NCBI RefSeq assembly: GCF_000878195.1
Contig: NZ_JXST01000031.1
Coordinates: 1 to 64,000, forward strand
DNA: 64,000 nt
DNA from: Mycolicibacterium llatzerense
GTDB taxonomy: Bacteria; Actinomycetota; Actinomycetes; Mycobacteriales; Mycobacteriaceae
Reading direction: 5' to 3'
Shown here: positions 26,558 to 35,285 of the stretch, in pieces
How positions within the stretch are numbered: the stretch's first letter is position 1
How the letters are laid out: each line of letters starts with the position of its first letter
Notes under the pieces: generated by a model
Told to the model about the DNA's origin: nothing
What the model saw: only the letters and a program-made list of their open reading frames with translations
The model's database searches: none
Translations under genes and position numbers: made by a program

Positions 26558-26580
26558 CAGGTAATTGCGGCAATTACCTG
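26558..26580. promoter_or_regulatory. Palindromic operator for the XRE regulator
   Basis: CAGGTAATTG-CGG-CAATTACCTG: two perfect 10-bp arms with a 3-base centre, flanked on the left by a further TACCTG half. It sits between the divergent starts at 26513 (XRE) and 26629. Strongly suggestive of autoregulation. Confidence 0.82.
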
Positions 26581-26628
26581 ATGGGGACAGGCTCGAATCG
26601 GCCGGCAACGCACCAGGAGGCGATCGAG

Positions 26629-26973
26629 ATGCGCACGACCCACCCCGCAAGCGAACCGTCGACGAAGGCGCCGCCGATCTGGCTGCGGGCGGTCATGGCG
26701 GCCGACCGAACCGGATCGGCCTGGTACGTCGGTACCGGTTTCTTCTTCGCGCCGGCGTTGCTGGTGGTCTCGCCGTGGCCGGCGCTGACCACGGTGCTAT
26801 GGGTGATCATCTCCGTCACCGGGTTGTGGCTCGGCCTGCTCGGCGTCGCGATGGCGACCGGCCTGGCGATGGTGCTGCGCTCCGGCCAGGAGTTGTCCGA
26901 CGATTACTGGCAGTCGCTTCTGGACTACCCGGATCGGCCCAAGGTCACTGCGCAACAGCTGGTTTCGCGTTAG
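26629..26973 (+). CDS. Small two-helix membrane protein
   Basis: 114 residues. AGGAGG lies nine bases upstream of the ATG. Two transmembrane helices span about 38-58 (TGFFFAPALLVVSPW region) and 62-88 (VLWVIISVTGLWLGLLGVAMATGLAM). The C-terminus is a short hydrophilic tail (SDDYWQSLLDYPDRP). I do not recognise a named family. It is divergent from the XRE gene across its operator and is probably that regulator's main target. It converges with cyp125, overlapping its end by 29 bases. Confidence 0.75.
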   Translation: MRTTHPASEPSTKAPPIWLRAVMAADRTGSAWYVGTGFFFAPALLVVSPWPALTTVLWVIISVTGLWLGLLGVAMATGLAMVLRSGQELSDDYWQSLLDYPDRPKVTAQQLVSR

Positions 26974-28204
26974 CGCCGGTGTAGTCGACCTGCCAGTGCT
27001 TGATGCCGTTCAGCCAGCCGGACCGCAGTCGCTCCGGCTCGCTGAGCGGACGCAGGTCGGGCATGTGGTCGGCGATCGCGTTGAACATCAGGTCGATGGT
27101 CATCCGGGCCAGGTTCGCCCCGATGCAGTAGTGCGCGCCGGTGCCGCCGAAGCCGACGTGCGGGTTGGGGTCGCGCATGATGTTGAACGCGTACGGGTCG
27201 TCGAACACTTCCTCGTCGAAGTTGGCCGACCGATAGCACATCACCACCCGTTGGCCCTTCTTGATCGGCATGCCGCCGAGCTCTGTGTCCTGCGTTGCTG
27301 TGCGCTGGAACGAGGTGACCGGGGTGGCCCAGCGGACGATCTCGTCGGCGGCCGTCGCGGGACGTTCCCGCTTGAACAGTTCCCACTGGTCCGGGTGCTC
27401 GGCGAAGGCCATCATGCCCTGGGTGATGGTGTTGCGGGTGGTCTCGTTGCCGGCCACCGCCAGCAGGATGACGAAGAATCCGAACTCGTCGTCGGAGAGC
27501 TTGTGGCCCTCGACGTCGGCCTGGACCAGCCGGGTCACCAGGTCGTCGCGCGGGTTGGCGCCCCGATCGGCGGCCATGGCCATGCCATACATGATCAGTT
27601 CGACCGACGCGGTGATGGCGTCGTTGCCGGCGAATTCGGGATCCATGTCGCCGACCATCTGATTGGACCAGTCGAACAGCTTCTTGCGGTCTTCCTGTGG
27701 CACGCCCATCAGGCCGGCGATCGCCTGCAGCGGAAGCTCACAGGAGACCTGCTCGACGAAGTCGCCGTAGCCCTTGGCGGCGGCCTCCTGCGCGATCTGC
27801 TGTGCCCGCTTGCTCAGTTCGTCGCGCAGCAGTTCGATGGCCCGCGGGGTGAACATCCGCGAGATGATCTTCCGTAGGTGGGTGTGATGTGGCGCGTCCA
27901 TGTTCAGCAGCACGAACTTGCCGCGCTCGATCTGTTCGGTGACGGTGCCGTCCTGGTACCGGGGGATGGCCGTCTTCTCCTGGCTGGAGAACACGTCGCT
28001 GCGACGCGACACCTCCTTGACATCCTTGTGCCGCGTCACCACCCAGTAGCCACCGTCATCGAAACCGCCCTTGCCCATGGGCTGTTCGTTCCACCAGATC
28101 GGCGCGACCTCCCGCAGTTCGGCGAGTTCGGCCACCGGCAGCCTCTGGGCGTAGATGTCGGGGTCGGTGAAGTCGAATCCAGCTGGGATGTTGGGTGCCG
28201 ACAT
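26945..28204 (-). CDS. cyp125: Cytochrome P450 CYP125 (steroid C26/C27-monooxygenase)
   Basis: 419 residues, strongly similar to M. tuberculosis CYP125A1 as I recall it: GFDFTDPDIYAQRLPVAE, LNMDAPHHTHLRKIISRMF and EQVSCELPLQAIAGLMGVPQ are nearly the same. The I-helix AGNETTR and the haem loop FGGTGAHYCIG with axial Cys360 are present. CYP125 oxidises the terminal side-chain carbon of cholesterol and cholest-4-en-3-one to the acid. The start at 28204 has GAGGAG upstream, and a KstR box lies 17 bases before that. M. smegmatis carries more than one CYP125 (A3 and A4), so this may be the paralogue outside the main cholesterol cluster. Confidence 0.95.
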   Translation of the reverse strand: MSAPNIPAGFDFTDPDIYAQRLPVAELAELREVAPIWWNEQPMGKGGFDDGGYWVVTRHKDVKEVSRRSDVFSSQEKTAIPRYQDGTVTEQIERGKFVLLNMDAPHHTHLRKIISRMFTPRAIELLRDELSKRAQQIAQEAAAKGYGDFVEQVSCELPLQAIAGLMGVPQEDRKKLFDWSNQMVGDMDPEFAGNDAITASVELIMYGMAMAADRGANPRDDLVTRLVQADVEGHKLSDDEFGFFVILLAVAGNETTRNTITQGMMAFAEHPDQWELFKRERPATAADEIVRWATPVTSFQRTATQDTELGGMPIKKGQRVVMCYRSANFDEEVFDDPYAFNIMRDPNPHVGFGGTGAHYCIGANLARMTIDLMFNAIADHMPDLRPLSEPERLRSGWLNGIKHWQVDYTGANAKPAVAQ

Positions 28205-28220
28205 GTGGCGCTCCTCACTC

Positions 28221-28234
28221 TGCAACGTGTTTCA
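28221..28234. promoter_or_regulatory. KstR operator upstream of cyp125
   Basis: TGCAACGTGTTTCA fits TnnAACnnGTTnnA. On the minus strand it follows a possible -10 element TAAATT, so the operator would cover the start of transcription. The surrounding 100 bp and more are shared with the nitronate monooxygenase promoter at 33498. Confidence 0.85.
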
Positions 28235-28486
28235 ATTTAGTACCGCGTGGAGGTCGGGGCCGCAAGGTTATGCCGATAATTCGGCTCAGATTCTGGGTGA
28301 ATGCCGATGGCTGCCGATTTGCCGAGCACTATTCGTCGTAGCAATTCCGGCGCGTGAGCCGTCGTGGGGGCCAAGTCCGCGAGCGGGGATTCGTACGGCC
28401 GCACCAGATTGATCCGGCAATTTCCCAGCAATACCGCAGTCACCTGTAGCACCATTGGTTACCGGACATGCACGGGAGGGCTTCAG

Positions 28487-29002
28487 ATGAGGATCCTTGG
28501 CGACGCCAGAATCCGCGCCGTAGGGCTGGCCTGCGCAGCGTTGCTGCTGCCGATCGGGTCGGCCGCGGCCGCATGGGCCGACGACGCCGCGCCCGATACC
28601 AAGTCCGGTGACAGCTCGGCGGTCGATCTCGCGGCGGCCCCGATCGACCCGCCGCCGCCCGTTGCTCCCAAGCCGGTGCCGGCCGGCAAGCCGGTCCCGG
28701 TGGCGAATGCCACCCCTGTGCCGCACCTGTCCAGCCCGGAGAATCTGCCGCCGTACACCACGAGCACCGCGGAAGGGTCCCAGGACACCGACCAGCTGTC
28801 GTATCTGCGCGACGTCTGGCATGCCGTCCAGGAGCGCGAGATCAGCCCCAAGCAGGCCCTCGTGCTGCTGGCGCAGCGCCCCATGGACGCTGACGCAGCA
28901 CCTCCCGCGGGCATGCCGGCCGGGCCGCAGGCGCAAGCGCCGGTCCGGCCGCCGGCCCCGGAAGCGCCTGCCCCTGTGGACGTTCCGCCGCCCCCGGAGT
29001 AG
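28487..29002 (+). CDS. Secreted proline-rich protein
   Basis: 171 residues from the ATG at 28487, with GGGAGGG upstream. A signal peptide (about 1-30: RAVGLACAALLLPIGSAAAAWA, cleaved near ADD) is followed by a Pro/Val-rich segment. Next is a short folded-looking part (DTDQLSYLRDVWHAVQEREISPKQALVLLAQRP, about 100-135) and a Pro-rich tail. No named family recognised. It is an exported protein of unknown function, tail to tail with the molybdopterin oxidoreductase (no bases between stops). Confidence 0.72.
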   Translation: MRILGDARIRAVGLACAALLLPIGSAAAAWADDAAPDTKSGDSSAVDLAAAPIDPPPPVAPKPVPAGKPVPVANATPVPHLSSPENLPPYTTSTAEGSQDTDQLSYLRDVWHAVQEREISPKQALVLLAQRPMDADAAPPAGMPAGPQAQAPVRPPAPEAPAPVDVPPPPE

Positions 29003-31236
<2,234 letters not shown>

Positions 31237-31240
<4 letters not shown>

Positions 31241-31806
31241 GACGACGCCTTCCGTTGTGTTGTCGCGGCAGACACGAGGGCGCGTAGCTGCCGATGCACG
31301 AGGTCCAATGGGTTGGTCGAGCCGGTGGTACGGGCCACCAGGACGGCGCCTTCGATGGCGGTGGTGGCGAGCATGGCCAGCTCGGCGGCTTGTTCGGGGG
31401 CGGCTCCGTCGGCCTGCAACTGCACTTCGAGTTGGTCGAGCCAGCGGGTGAAGGCTGCGGCGGCCCGTTCGATCACGGGCGGGTTGTCGGCCTCGACGGC
31501 GACTGCGACCACCGGGCAACCGGCCCGGAATCCGCTGTCGGTCAGTTGGGTGCGGAACCCGTCGATCAGCACGTCGAGCGCTTCGAGTGCCGTGCCGGCC
31601 TTGGCGATCCGGCGGGCGACGTGATCGCTCGCGAAATCGATTGCCTCGCAGAGCAGTTGGGTCCGACCGCCGGGGAAGTGATGGTAGGCCGAGCCGCGCG
31701 GCGCTCCGCTGTGGGCGAGCACGTCGGCGATCGCCGTCGAATGCGCGCCCCGCTCGCGGATGAGCAATGCCGCAGAAACGATCATGCGGTCACGCGGGCT
31801 GGCCAT
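31237..31806 (-). CDS. TetR-family transcriptional regulator
   Basis: 189 residues from the ATG at 31806, with GAAGGGA upstream. The N-terminal helix-turn-helix is DRMIVSAALLIRERGAHSTAIADVLAHSGAPRGSAYHHF (about 5-45). The C-terminal domain has the FRTQLTDSGFRAGCPVVAVAVEA block of the LmrA/YxaF-like TetR group. It probably represses its own promoter and the molybdoenzyme gene, which is translationally coupled to it. A palindrome lies about 16 bp upstream of its start. Ligand unknown. Confidence 0.9.
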
Positions 31807-31821
31807 GGCTGCGGTCCCTTC

Positions 31822-31852
31822 GCCGATATGTATGCAACCATACATAATCGGC
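31822..31852. promoter_or_regulatory. TetR operator candidate
   Basis: TATGTATG-CAAC-CATACATA (8-bp perfect arms) inside a wider imperfect palindrome GCCGAT...ATCGGC. It lies just upstream of the TetR start, as expected for autoregulation. Confidence 0.75.
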
Positions 31853-31879
31853 AGGCAGGGGTCTATGCCGGCGCGCGGC

Positions 31880-32326
31880 CTAACTGATCGACAGCCAGAG
31901 CGCCAGGAACGCCGACATGCTCGTCAGGCACCACAGATGGTCGCGGCAGATGGACCGGGCCAGCCGCGACTGCTCGGCGAGCGTCCCGGTCCGGTGCCCC
32001 AGGGTCACGGCGTGCCGGACGGTGCGCAGCAGCGCCAGCAGCACCGGCCCACCGGCAAGAACAGCCGAGAGCGCCAGCAACCATCCGGGCGCCGCCCCGC
32101 GGACAGCATGAAAAGCCAACGCCGCCAATAGGATCACCATCACGGCGGCGATCACCAGGCTCATCGGGCGCGATGCTGTGGTGGCCCGGTGGTAGTAGGC
32201 GGCGATGGACGCCAGCACGGGTTCCGGCACGTCGGCCGACCTGCGATGGCGGAGCACCTGAACATCGAAGATCAGGTCCATCCACAGGACGGCGATCAGG
32301 AACCCGCTGCCGGCGGCCTCGATCAC
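31880..32326 (-). CDS. Small membrane protein, coupled to the nitronate monooxygenase
   Basis: 148 residues. Four transmembrane helices are predicted (about 7-25 SGFLIAVLWMDLIF; 52-75 SLVIAAVMVILLAALAF; 80-100 WLLALSAVLAGGPVLLAL; 128-147 CLTSMSAFLALWLSI). Its GTG start overlaps the stop of the NMO gene (GTGA), so the two are translated together and share the KstR-box promoter. No family recognised. It could tether or supply a substrate to the steroid-pathway enzymes, but this is inference. Confidence 0.75.
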   Translation of the reverse strand: MIEAAGSGFLIAVLWMDLIFDVQVLRHRRSADVPEPVLASIAAYYHRATTASRPMSLVIAAVMVILLAALAFHAVRGAAPGWLLALSAVLAGGPVLLALLRTVRHAVTLGHRTGTLAEQSRLARSICRDHLWCLTSMSAFLALWLSIS

Positions 32327-33456
32327 ACGGACGCGGCTTCGTTCAATTCCTCGAGCCGGCCGGTGGCCTCCAGGTACTCCTGCACCCAGCGCTCGATCAC
32401 CGCGGACGTCTTCTCGACCTTGGTGAACTGGCCGACCACCTGGCCGACGGGGTTGAACGCGACGTCGACGCTCTCGTTCGGGTACTTGTGCGTCGCGGCG
32501 ACGGCCATGCCGGAAACCATGTACTGCAACGGCATTCCGAGCGGCTTCGGGTTGCCTTCCTGCTCCCAGGCCTCGGTCCAATCGTTGCGCAGCATGCGCG
32601 CCGGCTTGCCGGTGAACGACCGGCTGCGCACGGTGTCCTTGCTGCTCGCCTTGGCGTACGCGGCGTGCTGCTGCTCGGAGTGTTCGCTCTCTTCGACCAT
32701 CACCCACTGCGAACCGGTCCACGCGCCCTGCGTGCCGAGGGCGAGTGCCGCGGCGATCTGCTGGCCGCTGCCGATGCCGCCGGCGGCCAGCACCGGTACC
32801 GGCGCGACCTCCTTGACGACCTGGGGCCACAGCACGATCGAGCCGATCTCACCGCTGTGTCCACCGGCCTCGCCACCCTGGGCGATGATGATGTCGACGC
32901 CGGCATCGGCGTGCTTGCGGGCCTGTGACGGCGAGCCGCACAGTGCCGCCACCTTGCGGCCCTCGGCATGAATGTGGTCGATCATGTCCTTGGGCGGCGT
33001 GCCCAGCGCATTGGCGATCAGGGTGCACTTCGGGTGCTGCAGAGCGACCTCGACCTGTGGGGTCGCGGTGGCCTCGGTCCAGCCGAGCAGCTGCAGGGCG
33101 TCGTCGTCGCTGTGGTCGACCGGCACGCCGTGGTCGGCGAGGATCTTCTTCGCGAAGTCGAGGTGTTCCTGCGGTACCAGGGCGTTGAGCTGCTTCTTGA
33201 GCACCTCGGGATCCAGGTCGACCTGGTCCATGCCCTCGTACTTGTTGGGGATGACGATGTCGACGCCGTAGGGGTGGTCGCCGATGTTCTCGTCGATCCA
33301 CTTCAGCTCGATCTCGAGCTGCTCAGGAGTGAAACCGACGGCGCCCAGGACGCCGAATCCGCCGGCTTTGCTGACTGCCACGACCACGTCGCGGCAGTGG
33401 GTGAAGGCGAAGATCGGGTATTCGATGCCGAGTTGATCGCAGAGAGCGGTGCGCAT
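32323..33456 (-). CDS. Nitronate monooxygenase / 2-nitropropane dioxygenase-family flavoprotein
   Basis: 377 residues with a TIM-barrel fold of the NMO class. It begins with CDQLGIEYPIFAF and has SKAGGFGVLGAVGF (about 31-44). The FMN-phosphate region VDIIIAQGGEAGGHSG includes the active-site His of the family, then VPVLAAGGIGSGQQIAAALALGTQGAWTG. The family oxidises nitronates or, in related members, acts as a reductase; substrates in mycobacteria are unclear. It resembles Rv1533 and, more loosely, Rv3553 of the M. tuberculosis cholesterol regulon (recalled). A KstR box upstream supports a role near sterol metabolism. It is followed by a coupled membrane protein. Confidence 0.9.
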   Translation of the reverse strand: MRTALCDQLGIEYPIFAFTHCRDVVVAVSKAGGFGVLGAVGFTPEQLEIELKWIDENIGDHPYGVDIVIPNKYEGMDQVDLDPEVLKKQLNALVPQEHLDFAKKILADHGVPVDHSDDDALQLLGWTEATATPQVEVALQHPKCTLIANALGTPPKDMIDHIHAEGRKVAALCGSPSQARKHADAGVDIIIAQGGEAGGHSGEIGSIVLWPQVVKEVAPVPVLAAGGIGSGQQIAAALALGTQGAWTGSQWVMVEESEHSEQQHAAYAKASSKDTVRSRSFTGKPARMLRNDWTEAWEQEGNPKPLGMPLQYMVSGMAVAATHKYPNESVDVAFNPVGQVVGQFTKVEKTSAVIERWVQEYLEATGRLEELNEAASV

Positions 33457-33497
33457 AGGAGTTCCTTGTGCTGGTGCCGAAGCCGTAGTGGCAAAAC

Positions 33498-33511
33498 TGA
33501 AACGTGTTCTA
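33498..33511. promoter_or_regulatory. KstR operator upstream of the nitronate monooxygenase gene
   Basis: TGAAACGTGTTCTA fits TnnAACnnGTTnnA. The adjoining bases (AATTTAGTACCGCGTG) are identical to those next to the cyp125 operator at 28221. Confidence 0.85.
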
Positions 33512-33593
33512 ATTTAGTACCGCGTGACAGTCCGGCGCGCAAGGCCACGCGCGCATTGGGGCCCAGATTCGGGGCGAATACCGTTCCTGACGG

Positions 33594-34373
33594 TCAGCGC
33601 CGCACTAGTCGTCGTAGCCAACCGGTCCGGTGGCCGGATGGGGCTGCCGCGCGCACCACCGTCCAGCCGAGGCGCTCCGCTTCGGCGGCCAGCCCGGGAC
33701 GCGGATTCACCGGAATCGGGTGCCCCACGGCGTGCATCAGCGGCAGGTCCTCGTCGCCGTCAGCGTAGAAGTAACTCTGTTTCAGGTCAACAGAATTGGC
33801 CTGGCTGAACTCCGCGACCGCGGCGGCCTTGCGGTGGCCCCAGACGATGGGCCGGACGATGTCACCGGTGAGGGTGCCGTCGCCGTCGACGGTGAAGTGG
33901 TTGCAGATGACGTGCTCGACACCCAGGTAGCGGGCCAGCGGCATGACATGCATGGTCAGCGCCGACGAACTGAGCACCACCGTGTGGCCCGACCGCTGAT
34001 GGGCACCCACGATCTCGCGCATCGTCGGGAACATCCTGGCCTGGACGTGGCTGTGGAACAACTGCTCACCGAGTGACTCCTGCTCGGCCAGCGACTCGCC
34101 CCGCATATAGCCGGCGGCGCGAATCAGCAGTCGCTCGAACTCCATGCGGCGCAACTTGTATCGCACGGTCGCCTCGAGGATGCCGGTCAGTTCGCCGAAG
34201 GCGGCCTGCCGCTGCCGGAACCGGTGCGCGGCGTGGACCGTCGCGATGAAACCGGACACCAGCGTGCCGTCGACGTCGAAGAAGGCACCGACGTTCGAGC
34301 TCGTCGCGCCACGGTCATCGGCGTCGATCGCAGTGATCGGCCCCGTGATCGGCCCGGCGTTCGGCGCAGACAT
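33594..34373 (-). CDS. HAD-superfamily hydrolase (HAD-IB, SerB-like)
   Basis: 259 residues from the ATG at 34373. Motif I FFDVDGTLVSG puts the nucleophile at Asp33 with Asp35 as acid/base. Motif II is VVLSSSAL (about 125-133), and motif III-IV is YFYADGDEDLPLM (about 205-217). The helical cap matches the phosphoserine-phosphatase-like IB branch, which in mycobacteria also includes lipid-phosphate phosphatases. Substrate unknown. The frame is open further upstream through the divergent promoter, but homology begins near residue 28. It is divergent from the FabG3-like gene, and its 3' end abuts the nitronate monooxygenase promoter. Confidence 0.88.
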   Translation of the reverse strand: MSAPNAGPITGPITAIDADDRGATSSNVGAFFDVDGTLVSGFIATVHAAHRFRQRQAAFGELTGILEATVRYKLRRMEFERLLIRAAGYMRGESLAEQESLGEQLFHSHVQARMFPTMREIVGAHQRSGHTVVLSSSALTMHVMPLARYLGVEHVICNHFTVDGDGTLTGDIVRPIVWGHRKAAAVAEFSQANSVDLKQSYFYADGDEDLPLMHAVGHPIPVNPRPGLAAEAERLGWTVVRAAAPSGHRTGWLRRLVRR

Positions 34374-34431
34374 GTTCCCAGTATGCCGGGATGCCCGGCT
34401 GCCCATCGGCCGGGCGGTAGCCTGACCCGTC

Positions 34432-35169
34432 ATGGGACGCGTGGACGGCAAAGTTGCACTGATCACTGGTGGCGCACGGGGGATGGGTGCGGCGCACGCC
34501 CGCATGCTCGTCGCCGAGGGCGCCAAGGTCGTCATCGGCGACATCCTCGATGAACCGGGCGAGGCGCTGGCCACCGAGCTCGGTGACGCCGCGCGCTACG
34601 TGCACCTCGACGTCACCGACGCCGACCAGTGGACCGCCGCGGTCGCCACCGCGACCGAGCAGTTCGGTCTGCTCAACGTCCTGGTCAACAACGCCGGCAT
34701 CACCGCCCTCGGCAAGATCGGCGAGTTCGACATGGCCAAGTGGCAAAAGTGCATCGACGTCAACCTGACCGGCACCTTTCTCGGCATGCAGGCAGTGGTC
34801 GCGCCGATGCGGGAGGCCGGCGGCGGTTCGATCATCAACATCTCGTCCATCGAGGGCATGCGCGGCGCGACGCTGCTGCATCCGTACGTCGCGTCCAAGT
34901 GGGCGGTGCGTGGGCTGACCAAGTCCGCGGCCATCGATCTGGGCAAGGACAAGATCCGGGTCAACTCGGTGCTGCCCGGCTTCATCCGCACGCCGATGAC
35001 CAAATATTTCCCCGACGACATGATGACCGCGCCGCTGGGCCGGCCCGGGCAGGCCGATGAGGTAGCGACCTTTGTGGTGTTCCTGGCCAGCGACGAATCG
35101 TCGTTTGCCACCGGCAGCGAGTTCGTCGTCGACGGCGGTCTGACGACCGACGTGCCGCACAAGTTCTGA
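34432..35169 (+). CDS. Short-chain dehydrogenase, FabG3-like 3-alpha/20-beta-hydroxysteroid dehydrogenase
   Basis: 245 residues. Cofactor motif TGGARGMG at 12-19, NNAG at 86-89, catalytic Ser139 (INISS), Tyr152 and Lys156 (YVASK), with Asn111 completing the tetrad. SSIEGMRG and the FLASDESSFATGSEFVVDGG ending closely match M. tuberculosis FabG3 (Rv2002), a NADH-dependent 20-beta-hydroxysteroid dehydrogenase. Steroid ketone/alcohol interconversion is therefore the likely role. It lies 58 bp from the divergent HAD hydrolase gene and 1 kb from the KstR-controlled nitronate monooxygenase. No KstR box is evident in its own promoter. Confidence 0.9.
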   Translation: MGRVDGKVALITGGARGMGAAHARMLVAEGAKVVIGDILDEPGEALATELGDAARYVHLDVTDADQWTAAVATATEQFGLLNVLVNNAGITALGKIGEFDMAKWQKCIDVNLTGTFLGMQAVVAPMREAGGGSIINISSIEGMRGATLLHPYVASKWAVRGLTKSAAIDLGKDKIRVNSVLPGFIRTPMTKYFPDDMMTAPLGRPGQADEVATFVVFLASDESSFATGSEFVVDGGLTTDVPHKF

Positions 35170-35285
35170 CCTCAACGTTTCTGGAACTACCGGTCTGACG
35201 GGGCACAATGAGGAGCCCCCACATCGCGTATCCCCCTTGTTGAAGCGCGTTCAGATCCGGAGGGAGCAGGGCTATATCAACCGAG

